Shown: positions 20,470 through 30,238 of the stretch, piece by piece
Numbering within the stretch: the first letter of the stretch is position 1
Layout: every line of letters starts with the position of its first letter
Source of the DNA: Winogradskyella sp. MH6
GTDB taxonomy: Bacteria; Bacteroidota; Bacteroidia; Flavobacteriales; Flavobacteriaceae
Direction: 5' to 3'
Length of the DNA stretch: 64,000 bases
Assembly (NCBI RefSeq): GCF_022810765.1
Contig: NZ_CP094494.1
Span: forward strand, 868,001-932,000
Made by a program: the position numbers and the translations under genes
Notes under the pieces: generated by a model
The model's input: the letters and a program-made list of their open reading frames with translations, nothing else
The model's database searches: none
Told to the model about the DNA's origin: nothing

Positions 20470-23400
20470 TTATGCTTCTGTTGTGTTACGTACTTTAGTC
20501 TGATAAACCACATTTGGTTTTACACCTACGTGCTCTAACAAGTGGTACGCTCTATTATCTTCTTTTAGTTCTGCTATTTTGCTCTCTTTGTCATTAACAT
20601 CACCAAATACCATTGCACCATTACCACAAGCTGCAGAACATGCTGTTTGGAATTCACCATCATTAACTGGTCTTCCTTCACGTTTAGCATCTAAAATAGT
20701 CTTCTGAGTCTTTTGGATACAGAACGAACATTTTTCCATCACACCACGAGAACGTACAGTAACGTCTGGGTTTAATACCATTCTTCCTAAATCGTCATTC
20801 ATGTAGTAATCAAACTCATCATTTTGAGCGTATAAGAACCAGTTGAAACGACGAACTTTGTAAGGACAGTTGTTAGCACAGTAACGTGTACCAACACATC
20901 TGTTGTAAGCCATATGATTTTGACCTTGACGACCATGCGACGTTGCTGCTACAGGACAAACTGTTTCGCAAGGTGCGTGGTTACAGTGCTGACACATTAC
21001 TGGTTGGAAAGCTACTTGAGGATTATCCGCCGGACTTTCCATTTCACCAAACTCACTTAATGAGCTACTTAAGCCAGAAATGTTTTCTTTCTTTTCATTA
21101 TCTCCTTCAAAAGTATCTTGAGATGAGTAATATCTATCAATACGCAACCAGTGCATATCTCTACTTCTTCTCATTTCAGACTTACCTACAACAGGTACAT
21201 TATTTTCTGCGTGACATGCAATAACACATGCTCCACATCCTGTACAAGCATTTAAGTCTATAGATAAGTTAAAGTGATGACCTACTGTACGATCAAACTC
21301 ATCCCATAAATCTACTTGAGAATCTGTAACTTTTACTGGGTTGTGATCTAATGATACTACAGGAACAGCATTCCAAACATCTTTATTCTTAGTATTGAAT
21401 ATTTCTAAAGAAGTTTCTTTAATAATATCTCCACGACCCATCAAGGTATTGTGTAACTGCACACATGCAAACTCATGCATTCCTGATGCTTTCTCAACTG
21501 TTACGTCTTGGGTAGTATTAAAGTTTTGATATAGAGGATAAGCGTTAACACCTGTCTTCATTTCATCTTTAAGCGCAGAAGATGTTCTGCCATATCCTAA
21601 TGCTAAACCTACAGATCCTTTGGCTTGACCTGGTTGAATTAACACTGGTACTTTCTCAATAGTTACACCATTTACTGTAACTTTTGCGTAGCTACCATTT
21701 AATCCACCGTTAGCAACGTTTTCATTAATTAAACCAAGTTGCTCTGCATCGGCTCTAGACACTGTTAAATAGTTATCCCAAGTTGCTCTAGAAATTGGAT
21801 CTGGAAACTCTTGTAACCATGGGTTATTGGCTTGTTGTCCATCTCCCATACCAGTTTTAGTGTAAAGCGATAATTCCATACCACCAGACTTCGCAGAACT
21901 AGCCAATGCTCTTGCCGCATTACCACTAGGTACTTCTACTTCTTCTGTAGCGTCTTCTGTTGATGTTTCAACAGCATCTTCTACTGAAGTACTTGAAACA
22001 AAGAAACCATCTTGAACCGCTTTATTAAATGACGCTCCATTTAAAACATCTGCTGTCCAAACTGATTTTAAGTAATCTCTGTATGATGTACTATTTCCAT
22101 TCCATGCTAAAAGCACTTCTTGAAATTGTTTAGTATCAAATAAAGGGCGAATTGTTGGCTGCATCATTGAGAAATGACCAGATTTCAATTCAAAATCACC
22201 CCAAGATTCTAAGTTATGAGGTAATGCCGCGATATAATCGCATTTAGAAGCCGTTTCATCTTGCTTCATAGAGAATGCCACAGATAATTCGGTCTTTTCT
22301 AAACCTTCAGCAAAATCTGCTGAATTAGGAAGTGTATACATTGGGTTTACACCATTCATGATAACAGCACCAACTTTGCCGGCTTTCATATCAGCTACAA
22401 GTTGCATTACTGCTTTATCACTTCCTTGTCTTGTATTTATTATTGTCTTGGGATCGAATGCTTTACTTTTTAAGTATTCATTAATTTCTAATGCTACGGT
22501 TTGTGCATTTACATCTTGAATACCTGTTACAACAACAGCATTACTTCCTGCTTTTGAAATTTCGTTTGCAGCAGATTGAACTGCTTTTGCAACATTTTCT
22601 GGTAAATCTACTGACACAGCACCACCAACAACTAAGCTATACAATTTAGCTAAAGCTAATTTTTGTTGACTTGGTGTTAAAGGCACACGCTTATCTGCGT
22701 TAGCACCAGTTAATGACATATTAGATTCAAACTGAATGTGGCGAGACATCTTTCCGTGCTCTGGAATACGCTTTTTTGCATAATCAGACTCAAAACCACC
22801 ACCTTGCCAGTCACCAATAAAATCAGCACCAACAGAAACTATTGTTTTTGCTTTAGAGAAATCGTAGTTTGCCATTCCTCTTTTACCATATTTTGCTTGG
22901 TAAGCATCTAAAGTTGCAGATTCTGAAACGGCATCATAAACAACATGCTTAACATTGCCATACTTTTCAGCAAATTCAGACACTAATTTCTTAGTCGATG
23001 GACTAGGCATAGTAGACGTTAAGAATACGATTTGTTTATCGTCACTCAGTCCATTTATTTTTGAAGTTGTTTCAGAAATGAATGTGTCCCAAGAAATTTT
23101 AGCATCACCTTTCATTGGTGATTTTACTCTAAGATTGTCATATAATCCCAAAACAGAAGCATGAACTCTAGCGTTAGCAATTCCATTGGTTGCTGCATCT
23201 GTATTGTTTTCAATCTTAATTGGTCGTCCCTCTCTTGTTTTCACTAAAACACTTGCAAAATCAAATCCATCTGCAATAGTTGTTGCATAGTAGTTAGCAA
23301 CACCTGGAACAATCTCCGTAGGTTGCACTACATAAGGAATAGATTTAATCACAGGACCTTCACAAGCCGCCAATGAAGCAGCAGCTGTACTAAATCCTAC

Positions 23401-23574
23401 ATATTTTAAGAAATCACGACGCGATGTTTTAGAAGACTCTAAAGCTTCTTTATCACCTAAAAATTCATCTGTTGGAATTTCTTCCACAAATTCGTTTTGT
23501 TGCAGCGTCTCAACAATAGAGCTGTTTTCGTTTAGCTCTTCAACACTTTTCCAGTATTTCTTGTTTGATGACAT
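20470..23574 (-). CDS. actB: Alternative complex III iron-sulfur subunit ActB
   Basis: Large periplasmic subunit: a molybdopterin-oxidoreductase fold without the cofactor, fused to a ferredoxin domain. 1034 residues. A twin-arginine motif SRRDFLKYVG (residues 51-60) precedes a short hydrophobic stretch and a cysteine at 71 in SLAAC. The C-terminal third carries the cluster cysteines: CTGCGACVIACHAENN, CQHCNHAPCETVCPVAA, CVGTRYCANNCPYKVRR and CSFCIQKTQ. Electrons pass from quinol through these clusters to the haem subunits. It lies 28 bases after actA. Confidence 0.95.
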   Translation of the reverse strand: MSSNKKYWKSVEELNENSSIVETLQQNEFVEEIPTDEFLGDKEALESSKTSRRDFLKYVGFSTAAASLAACEGPVIKSIPYVVQPTEIVPGVANYYATTIADGFDFASVLVKTREGRPIKIENNTDAATNGIANARVHASVLGLYDNLRVKSPMKGDAKISWDTFISETTSKINGLSDDKQIVFLTSTMPSPSTKKLVSEFAEKYGNVKHVVYDAVSESATLDAYQAKYGKRGMANYDFSKAKTIVSVGADFIGDWQGGGFESDYAKKRIPEHGKMSRHIQFESNMSLTGANADKRVPLTPSQQKLALAKLYSLVVGGAVSVDLPENVAKAVQSAANEISKAGSNAVVVTGIQDVNAQTVALEINEYLKSKAFDPKTIINTRQGSDKAVMQLVADMKAGKVGAVIMNGVNPMYTLPNSADFAEGLEKTELSVAFSMKQDETASKCDYIAALPHNLESWGDFELKSGHFSMMQPTIRPLFDTKQFQEVLLAWNGNSTSYRDYLKSVWTADVLNGASFNKAVQDGFFVSSTSVEDAVETSTEDATEEVEVPSGNAARALASSAKSGGMELSLYTKTGMGDGQQANNPWLQEFPDPISRATWDNYLTVSRADAEQLGLINENVANGGLNGSYAKVTVNGVTIEKVPVLIQPGQAKGSVGLALGYGRTSSALKDEMKTGVNAYPLYQNFNTTQDVTVEKASGMHEFACVQLHNTLMGRGDIIKETSLEIFNTKNKDVWNAVPVVSLDHNPVKVTDSQVDLWDEFDRTVGHHFNLSIDLNACTGCGACVIACHAENNVPVVGKSEMRRSRDMHWLRIDRYYSSQDTFEGDNEKKENISGLSSSLSEFGEMESPADNPQVAFQPVMCQHCNHAPCETVCPVAATSHGRQGQNHMAYNRCVGTRYCANNCPYKVRRFNWFLYAQNDEFDYYMNDDLGRMVLNPDVTVRSRGVMEKCSFCIQKTQKTILDAKREGRPVNDGEFQTACSAACGNGAMVFGDVNDKESKIAELKEDNRAYHLLEHVGVKPNVVYQTKVRNTTEA

Positions 23575-23602
23575 ATAATTCTGAATTACTTCTTATTAAA
23601 AA

Positions 23603-24916
23603 TTAATAATGGCACTTACCACATTCTAAACCACCCATTTGTGCCGCAGTTAACTTATCAACACCATACTTTTTAGACAATTCCTCATGAATCTTAGTAT
23701 AGTAACCGTTGTCCTTAACTTTTACATCTGTCTCTCTATGACAGTTAATACACCAGCCCATTGTAAGTGGTGCATGTTGAGACATAATCTCCATTTCTTC
23801 CACAGGACCATGACATGTTTGACACTCTACACCAGCAACAGATACGTGCTGAGAGTGATTGAAATATGCAAAGTCTGGTAAGTTGTGTATACGAATCCAT
23901 TTTACAGGTTTAGACTCACCAGTATAACCAGTACCATCCCAACCAACAGCTTCGTATAATTTTTGAATTTCAGCATTGTAATCTACACCATATTCTTGAC
24001 CTTCTGCCAATGTTGCTGGCGCCACTTCTGAAATAGACTTGTGACAGTTCATACAAACATTTAATGAAGGTATACCTGATGTTTTACTTACTCTAGCTGA
24101 TGAGTGACAATATTTACAATCGATTCCGTTATCACCAGCATGTATTCTATGCGAATAATGAATTGGCTGTACTGGCTCGTAACCTTGATCTACTCCAACC
24201 TGCATAAAATAACCATACACAAAATAAGCACTTGCCAACAGGAAGAAAATAGCCGCTACCAATACTAAGAACTGATTTTCAATAAAGGCTTTCCATAATG
24301 GTTTTCTTTGCTCATCCGCAGGAATCTCAATACCCTTTGCTTCTGCAAAACGATTTAATGTACGCTTTACTAAAATTAAAGCCATTGCTAATAACGCAAA
24401 CAATACCGCTAACGCACCTAGAATTAAATTACTAGATATGCCACCAGAACCTGCCCCACCTTCTTCAGTAGGAGGCGGAACATAACCAGGACAATCTGGC
24501 GAAGATTGAGGATTTAACTCACATGGATCTACAGCTGTGTATGCAAGTATATCCGAAATATCTTGATCGCTTAACTGCGGAAAAGCAGTCATTGCCACAT
24601 TATTCCAATCAGCAAATACTTTATTAGCATACGCATCTCCTGACTTTATTAAGCCAGAACTGTTACGAATCCAAGCACTAATCCATGCTCTATCTAAACC
24701 TTGCTCATCAGCTAGTCTTGCCTCAATATTACGAAGCTTAGGACCAGTCATGTCTTTGTCTAACTTATGACAAGCTGCACAATTTGTATTAAATAAAGAT
24801 TTTCCGTTTGCTGGGTCGCCCTCTTGAGCAGTCAGTGAAGTTGAAAACGTAAGTAATAAAATAAAACCAAGACTAAATATCCTAGAGGTTAAATTACGGT
24901 AAATCACCTGTTTCAT
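23603..24916 (-). CDS. actA: Alternative complex III multihaem cytochrome c subunit ActA
   Basis: First gene of the operon. From the preferred start at 24916 (MKQVIYRNLTSRIFSLGFIL) it has a signal peptide cut near TAQ. It then has a monohaem cytochrome c domain (CAACH, residues 46-50), a membrane helix (LILGALAVLFALLAMALILV), a second helix, and five more haem motifs: CKYCH, CMNCH, CQTCH, CINCH, and CGKCH in the last six residues. Six haem motifs in total means the usual pentahaem subunit plus an N-terminal cytochrome module. An ATG at 24973 would add 19 residues before the signal and is less likely. Confidence 0.94.
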   Translation of the reverse strand: MKQVIYRNLTSRIFSLGFILLLTFSTSLTAQEGDPANGKSLFNTNCAACHKLDKDMTGPKLRNIEARLADEQGLDRAWISAWIRNSSGLIKSGDAYANKVFADWNNVAMTAFPQLSDQDISDILAYTAVDPCELNPQSSPDCPGYVPPPTEEGGAGSGGISSNLILGALAVLFALLAMALILVKRTLNRFAEAKGIEIPADEQRKPLWKAFIENQFLVLVAAIFFLLASAYFVYGYFMQVGVDQGYEPVQPIHYSHRIHAGDNGIDCKYCHSSARVSKTSGIPSLNVCMNCHKSISEVAPATLAEGQEYGVDYNAEIQKLYEAVGWDGTGYTGESKPVKWIRIHNLPDFAYFNHSQHVSVAGVECQTCHGPVEEMEIMSQHAPLTMGWCINCHRETDVKVKDNGYYTKIHEELSKKYGVDKLTAAQMGGLECGKCHY

Positions 24917-24996
24917 ATTGTTAGTTGAATTATCTTCTAAACTTTGGTACGATTTTTTCAGTAAATATGACAAAAGTCATGTTTCTGAAACTCTGG

Positions 24997-25027
24997 CAAA
25001 AGTAAGATATAAAGTCGATTTTAGAAA
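24997..25027 (-). promoter_or_regulatory. Promoter of the act-cox operon
   Basis: The minus strand reads TTTC, 19 bases, TACTTTTG (25004-24997), close to TTTG-N19-TAnnTTTG. It lies about 80 bases before the preferred actA start and would drive the whole respiratory operon. Confidence 0.5.
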
Positions 25028-25100
25028 TCTTAGAGAAGTGTTAATGACTAATTTATATACATTCTAAATAACATTTTTACGGCTATATCGTTGAATAATA

Positions 25101-25108
25101 TAACTTTG
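25101..25108 (+). promoter_or_regulatory. -7 box upstream of the SPOR-like gene
   Basis: TAACTTTG matches TAnnTTTG 17 bases before the ATG at 25126. The -33 element is poor, so confidence is limited. Confidence 0.4.
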
Positions 25109-25125
25109 CAATTAAACCATTAAAT

Positions 25126-25512
25126 ATGAACAAAAAAATAAACTATATCAGCGTTTCAATTTTAACATTATTCCTGTCTTTTACGCTTAGTGCCCAAGAA
25201 GGCAAAGTCACTGTAGACCAAGATAGCGATATTGACAAGCTACTAGAATACAAGAAGGATATTAAAACTACTAAGGTGTTTAGGATACAGGTATATCAAA
25301 GTGTAGATCCTGATAAAGCTGACCGCGAAAAATCAAACTTTTTAAATACTTATGAAGAATGGCCAGTAGAGATTGTTTGGAACACACCAAACTACAAAGT
25401 TTGGGTCGGTAATTTTGCGACAAGACTTGAAGCCGACAGAGCTTTATCAAAAATTAAAAAGAACTATATGAATGCTATAATTTTCCAGCCTAAATTGGAT
25501 ACAAAACAATAA
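25126..25512 (+). CDS. Secreted SPOR-like domain protein
   Basis: Small exported protein of 128 residues with a clear signal peptide (MNKKINYISVSILTLFLSFT, cut after SAQ). The C-terminal ~75 residues have the SPOR pattern: KVFRIQVYQSVDPDKADREK, then YKVWVGNFATRLEADRALSK and a final short strand IIFQP. SPOR domains bind denuded peptidoglycan glycan strands, which suggests a periplasmic cell-wall role, but the paired partner is unknown. It stands alone, divergent from the respiratory operon, and is closed by a strong shared terminator. Confidence 0.85.
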   Translation: MNKKINYISVSILTLFLSFTLSAQEGKVTVDQDSDIDKLLEYKKDIKTTKVFRIQVYQSVDPDKADREKSNFLNTYEEWPVEIVWNTPNYKVWVGNFATRLEADRALSKIKKNYMNAIIFQPKLDTKQ

Positions 25513-25532
25513 CAATAAAAAATTATTAGGAC

Positions 25533-25568
25533 AAAAAAAGGCGACTTGTACAAGTCGCCTTTTTTTTT
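25533..25568. terminator. Bidirectional terminator between SPOR-like gene and infB
   Basis: A long perfect stem (AAAAAAAGGCGACTTG / CAAGTCGCCTTTTTTT) with runs of A before and T after, placed between two convergent genes. It can terminate both. Confidence 0.92.
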
Positions 25569-25583
25569 GAATCTATTTAAAAA

Positions 25584-28304
25584 TTATTTCAATTTCTTTT
25601 TAACCTCAACTTCTTGGAATGCTTCTAGGATATCACCTTCATTAATATCATTGTATCCTTTAATTTGCATACCGCAATCGTATCCTTTAGAGACTTCCTT
25701 AACATCGTCTTTGAAACGTTTTAAAGATGATAGCTCACCAGTATAAACTACAACTCCATCTCTAATAAGTCTGATACCAGAATTTCTGTATATTTTTCCG
25801 TTTGTAACCATACAACCAGCAATAGTACCAATCTTAGAAATCTTAAATGTTTCTCTAATTTCAGCAGTACCAGTAACTTCTTCTTTAAGTTCTGGTGACA
25901 ACATACCTTCCATTGCATCTTTAAGGTCGTTAATGGCATCGTAAATAATAGAATATGTTCTGATATCTATTTCTTCCTTATCAGCAATTGTTCTTGCATT
26001 ACCAACAGGGCGCACATTAAATCCAACAATAATAGCATCTGAAGCAGAAGCTAACAATACATCACTTTCTGTAATGGCACCAACTCCTTTATGAATGATA
26101 TTCACTTGAATTTCTTCAGTAGAAAGTTTTTGGAAAGAGTCTGTTAATGCTTCAACAGAACCATCCACATCACCTTTAAGTATAATATTTAACTCTTGGA
26201 AATCACCAAGTGCAATACGTCTACCTATTTCGTCTAGTGTAATATGACGTTGTGTTCTTACAGATTGCTCACGTTGTAATTGTGTACGCTTAGCTGCAAT
26301 TTGTTTTGCTTCACGCTCATCTTCAAAGACATTAAACTTATCACCTGCTTGTGGCGCACCGTCTAAACCAAGAATTGATACTGGAGTTGACGGACCAGCT
26401 TCAACTATGTCATTACCACGTTCATCGTGCATAGCCTTAACCTTTCCACTATTTTTCCCTGCTAATACATAATCACCAACTTTTAAAGTACCTGCCTGAA
26501 CTAAGATAGTAGATACATAACCTCTACCTTTATCTAAGTATGCTTCAACTACTGTTCCGTTTGCTGGTTTATTTGGATTAGCTTTTAGTTCTAACAATTC
26601 AGCTTCTAGAAGCACTTTTTCTAAAAGTTCTTTTACACCTGTACCGAATTTAGCTGAAATATCATGAGATTGAATTTTTCCTCCCCAATCTTCAACCAAT
26701 AAATTCATATTAGCTAATCCTTCTTTTACTTTATCTGGATTAGCATCTGGCTTATCAATTTTGTTAATCGCAAATACAATTGGCACACCTGCAGCTTGCG
26801 CATGCGATATAGCTTCTTTTGTTTGCGGCATTATAGCATCATCAGCAGCAACAACAATAATAGCAATATCTGTAACCTGAGCACCACGAGCACGCATTGC
26901 CGTAAAGGCCTCGTGACCTGGTGTGTCTAAGAATGCTATTTTTTGTCCATTATCTAATTGAACTCCATAAGCACCAATGTGCTGTGTAATTCCACCAGAC
27001 TCGCCAGCAATTACATTTTCTTCACGAATGTAATCTAACAACGATGTTTTACCATGATCTACGTGACCCATTACTGTTACGATTGGCGCACGCGGTTTTA
27101 AATCTTTTGGATCATCTTCAACAGTCTCAATAGACTCTTCAATATCTGCTGTTACAAACTCTACCTCGTAACCAAATTCTTCTGCAACAATAGATAATGT
27201 TTCTGCATCTAGACGTTGGTTCATGGTTACCATCATACCTAGCGACATACAAGCTGAAATAACCTGAGTTACACCAACATCCATCATAGTAGCAACTTCA
27301 CTTACGGTTACAAACTCAGTAACTTTAAGTATTTTGCTTTCTGCTGCTTCTGCCTGAAGTTCTTTTTCAGACTGCTCTCTATGTCTATCTCTTTTTTCAC
27401 GACGGTTTTTAGCACCTCTACCTTTGCTAGATTTTCCTTGAAGTTTTTCTAGAGTTTCTCTTACTTGTTTTTGTACTTCTTCTTCGCTTGGCTCTTCCTT
27501 AACTGCTTTTGAACGAGAACCTCTTCCTTTTTGACCACCTCTTCTATTATCAAAGTTTGGTCTTCCACCACCATCATTTCCGCCTTTACTAATTCGACGT
27601 CTCTTACGTTTATTATTATCGTTAGAAGATTCTGTTTTTTTCTCTTCTTTTTTCTTTTTAGGCTTATTGAATTGAGAAAGATCAATTTTTTTACCAGTAG
27701 TAGTCGGTCCTGATAACTTTTGATATTGCGTTTTTAACTTCTCGTCTGTTCTTGGTTCCGCAGGCTCTTCTTTCTTCTCTACTTTAGGTTCAACCTTTTT
27801 AGGTTCTTCTTTCTTTGGTTCTTCTTTTTTAGGCTCTACTTTCTTTGGCGCTTCCTTTTTAGGCTTTTCTTCTTCTACCTTTGGTTTTTCAACCTTAGCA
27901 ACAGGCTTTTCTTCTTCTTTTTTCTCCTCTATCTTCTCTTCTTTAACCTTAGGCTTTTTATCTAAATCGATTTTACCTATTTGCTTTGGACCACTAAGCT
28001 CGGCCTTAGCTTTTACTACAGACTCTTTTGCGGCTTCTTTCTTTTCTTTTTCTTCAATTTCGCGTTCACGCTGCTCACGAAGCTTCTCTTTCTCCTTGAG
28101 TTTTGCTTCACTTACTTCTTGAGCTTTTTCACGTTTAGATGCGTCTGTTTGAAATTCATCAGACAACGTGTCATAAACCTCTTGCGAAATTTTTGTATTA
28201 GGACTTTTCTCAATTTCGATGCCCTTAGACTCCAAGAAGTCTACTGCACGGTCTAATGAGATATTTAGTTCTCTTAATACTTTATTAATTCTAATTTGAG
28301 CCAT
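25584..28304 (-). CDS. infB: Translation initiation factor IF-2
   Basis: GTPase that brings initiator tRNA to the 30S subunit. 906 residues. The N-terminal IF2-N domain ([20 protein letters not shown]) is followed by a ~270-residue low-complexity linker rich in Lys, Glu and Pro and then Arg/Gly. The G domain carries [12 protein letters not shown] (G1), the DTPGHEAF box (G3) and [10 protein letters not shown] (G4). The remaining domains II-IV end at [17 protein letters not shown]. Last gene of the rimP-nusA-infB operon, which ends at the strong shared terminator. Confidence 0.97.
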   Translation of the reverse strand: MAQIRINKVLRELNISLDRAVDFLESKGIEIEKSPNTKISQEVYDTLSDEFQTDASKREKAQEVSEAKLKEKEKLREQREREIEEKEKKEAAKESVVKAKAELSGPKQIGKIDLDKKPKVKEEKIEEKKEEEKPVAKVEKPKVEEEKPKKEAPKKVEPKKEEPKKEEPKKVEPKVEKKEEPAEPRTDEKLKTQYQKLSGPTTTGKKIDLSQFNKPKKKKEEKKTESSNDNNKRKRRRISKGGNDGGGRPNFDNRRGGQKGRGSRSKAVKEEPSEEEVQKQVRETLEKLQGKSSKGRGAKNRREKRDRHREQSEKELQAEAAESKILKVTEFVTVSEVATMMDVGVTQVISACMSLGMMVTMNQRLDAETLSIVAEEFGYEVEFVTADIEESIETVEDDPKDLKPRAPIVTVMGHVDHGKTSLLDYIREENVIAGESGGITQHIGAYGVQLDNGQKIAFLDTPGHEAFTAMRARGAQVTDIAIIVVAADDAIMPQTKEAISHAQAAGVPIVFAINKIDKPDANPDKVKEGLANMNLLVEDWGGKIQSHDISAKFGTGVKELLEKVLLEAELLELKANPNKPANGTVVEAYLDKGRGYVSTILVQAGTLKVGDYVLAGKNSGKVKAMHDERGNDIVEAGPSTPVSILGLDGAPQAGDKFNVFEDEREAKQIAAKRTQLQREQSVRTQRHITLDEIGRRIALGDFQELNIILKGDVDGSVEALTDSFQKLSTEEIQVNIIHKGVGAITESDVLLASASDAIIVGFNVRPVGNARTIADKEEIDIRTYSIIYDAINDLKDAMEGMLSPELKEEVTGTAEIRETFKISKIGTIAGCMVTNGKIYRNSGIRLIRDGVVVYTGELSSLKRFKDDVKEVSKGYDCGMQIKGYNDINEGDILEAFQEVEVKKKLK

Positions 28305-28375
28305 AAATTGCTGTAATATACTTAAATCTGTTTTATATCAATCTAACTTCTTCTGTTTTTAAAGTTAAACTGCTA

Positions 28376-29608
28376 TTAGTCTTCAAATTCTTCCTTAAGA
28401 ATTCTAATGACTTCTAATATTGTTTCTTCTTCTAAATCTGTACGTTTAACTAAATCGTCTACGTCTTGCTCTAGAATGCTTTTTGCTGTATCTAAACCAG
28501 CTTTGCTGAATTCGTCAATAATCCATCCATCGATTTCATCTGAGAATTCTTTTAATTCTACATCTTCTTCTGCACCTTCTCTAAATACGTCTATTTCGTA
28601 ACCTGTTAATTGACCAGCCAAACGAATATTGTGTCCACCTCTACCAATAGCTTTTGATACTTCTTCTGGCTTTAGCAATACTTCAGCACGCATGTTTTCT
28701 TCGTCTAATTTTAAAGACGTTACTCTTGCTGGACTTAATGCTCTGGTTACAAAAAGTTGAATATTGTTTGTATAGTTGATAACATCAATATTTTCGTTAC
28801 CAAGTTCGCGTACAATACCATGAATACGAGACCCTTTCATACCAACACATGCTCCTACTGGATCAATTCTGTCGTCATAAGAATCTACTGCTACTTTAGC
28901 TTTTTCACCAGGAATACGTACTACTTTTTTAACTGTAATTAATCCGTCGAATACCTCAGGAATTTCTTGCTCAAACAACTTCTCTAAGAACAATGGCGAT
29001 GTTCTAGACATGATTATTGCTGGCTTGCTTCCTTTTAATTCAACACTTTCTATAATTCCTCTTACATTCTCTCCTTTTCTAAAGAAATCTGAAGGAATTT
29101 GTCTGTCTTTTGGTAGAATGATTTCGTTACCATCATCGTCTAACAAAATTATTGCTCTATGACGAATGTGGTGTACCTCAGCAGTATAAATCTCTCCTTC
29201 TAACTCTTTAAATTGCTTATAAATGTTAGTATTGTCGTGTTCGTGAATTTTAGAAATAAGATTTTGTCTTAATGCTAAAATTGAACGTCTTCCTAAATCA
29301 ATTAATTTTACTTCTTCAGCAACGTCTTCACCAACTTCAAAATCTGGTTCTATTTTTTGAGCTTCTGATAATGCTATTTCTTGATTTGGTTCTTCTACCT
29401 CACCATCTGCAACTACGATACGGTTTCTCCAAATTTCTAAATCTCCTTTATCTGGGTTGATAATGATATCAAAGTTATCGTCGTCTCCGTACTTCTTTTT
29501 TAAAGCATTACGTAACACATCTTCTAGAATCGCCATCAGCGTCACTCTATCAATTAACTTGTCGTCCTTAAATTCTGAAAATGACTCTATTAACGCTACA
29601 TTTTCCAT
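28376..29608 (-). CDS. nusA: Transcription termination/antitermination factor NusA
   Basis: RNA-polymerase-associated elongation factor that enhances pausing and hairpin-dependent termination. 410 residues: N-terminal polymerase-binding domain (MENVALIESFSEFKDDKLID), S1 domain (GEIYTAEVHHIRHRAIIL), and tandem KH domains with VGACVGMKGSRIHGIVRELG and GRGGHNIRLAGQLTGYEIDV. It ends soon after, with only a partial acidic C-terminal repeat, which is usual in Bacteroidota. It lies 12 bases after rimP. Its gene product is a candidate regulator of the leader hairpin upstream. Confidence 0.97.
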   Translation of the reverse strand: MENVALIESFSEFKDDKLIDRVTLMAILEDVLRNALKKKYGDDDNFDIIINPDKGDLEIWRNRIVVADGEVEEPNQEIALSEAQKIEPDFEVGEDVAEEVKLIDLGRRSILALRQNLISKIHEHDNTNIYKQFKELEGEIYTAEVHHIRHRAIILLDDDGNEIILPKDRQIPSDFFRKGENVRGIIESVELKGSKPAIIMSRTSPLFLEKLFEQEIPEVFDGLITVKKVVRIPGEKAKVAVDSYDDRIDPVGACVGMKGSRIHGIVRELGNENIDVINYTNNIQLFVTRALSPARVTSLKLDEENMRAEVLLKPEEVSKAIGRGGHNIRLAGQLTGYEIDVFREGAEEDVELKEFSDEIDGWIIDEFSKAGLDTAKSILEQDVDDLVKRTDLEEETILEVIRILKEEFED

Positions 29609-29620
29609 AATTGAATTGAA

Positions 29621-30085
29621 TTAAAATTTTATTTTAACTTTTGCTTCTTTAATGTTTTCAAAAGCAATATTAACTTCTTTTGTTACTGTTACTTTACCCT
29701 TACCTACTGGTTTTGGCTCTCTGGTTTTCCACTTTATTATAATTCCATCTTCGTTAACATCAGCTAACTGCCCTTCTAATTTATCACCCTCAACAGTTTT
29801 TATTTCCAAATCTCTACCAACATGTTTGTTGTATTGTCTCGGCTTTTGTAAAGGTGATGCAGCACCGCATGATGATACTTCTAGCGAAAAATCTTGTTCC
29901 TCTCTATCAAGATTATGCTCTATGGCTCTACTAATAAAGATGCAATCTTCTACCAAGACACCATTATCGCCATCTAATACCACTTTAATGGTATTATCGG
30001 ATAAAATTTCAAAATCAATAAGAAACAAATCCTCTCGTTGATTTAGCGCCTGATCTAATAATTCTTTTACCGTATCCTTAAACAT
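29621..30085 (-). CDS. rimP: Ribosome maturation factor RimP
   Basis: 30S assembly factor. From the preferred start at 30085 (MFKDTVKELLDQAL) it is 154 residues, the usual size in this phylum, with FLIDFEILSDNTIKVVLDGD and the family motif AIEHNLDREEQDFSLEVSS. An upstream in-frame ATG at 30142 would add 19 residues encoded by the leader hairpin. That ATG coincides with the predicted transcription start, so it is very unlikely to be used. First gene of the operon with nusA and infB. Confidence 0.94.
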   Translation of the reverse strand: MFKDTVKELLDQALNQREDLFLIDFEILSDNTIKVVLDGDNGVLVEDCIFISRAIEHNLDREEQDFSLEVSSCGAASPLQKPRQYNKHVGRDLEIKTVEGDKLEGQLADVNEDGIIIKWKTREPKPVGKGKVTVTKEVNIAFENIKEAKVKIKF

Positions 30086-30095
30086 CTCTTGATAT

Positions 30096-30122
30096 AAAAA
30101 GAGAGGACTTTTCGTCCTCTCT
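30096..30122 (-). terminator. Terminator-like hairpin in the rimP-nusA-infB leader
   Basis: On the minus strand AGAGAGGAC, loop GAAAA, GTCCTCTCT, then TTTT, all between the predicted transcription start (near 30141) and the rimP ATG at 30085. No gene on either strand ends here, so it is a leader element. It has the form of an intrinsic terminator or attenuator for the whole operon. Confidence 0.65.
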
Positions 30123-30147
30123 CGTTTTCTTTCCGTAAACAATGGTG

Positions 30148-30178
30148 CAAATATACAATATTATATGAACTTTTCAAA
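30148..30178 (-). promoter_or_regulatory. Promoter of rimP-nusA-infB
   Basis: The minus strand reads TTTG (30178-30175), exactly 19 bases, then TATATTTG (30155-30148), a perfect match to the Bacteroidota sigma-ABfr consensus. Transcription would start near 30141, giving a leader of about 55 bases before rimP. Confidence 0.75.
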
Positions 30179-30238
30179 GCTATATAAAGTGGATTTATTT
30201 TCGTAGATTTATGTAACTAATATAAAGCATTCAAGATA

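Noticed and set aside
27400-28260. Lys/Glu-rich region of infB with long open frames on the other strand
   Set aside because: Low-complexity linker of IF-2; the opposite-strand frames are Phe/Leu-rich by-products of the A-rich codons.
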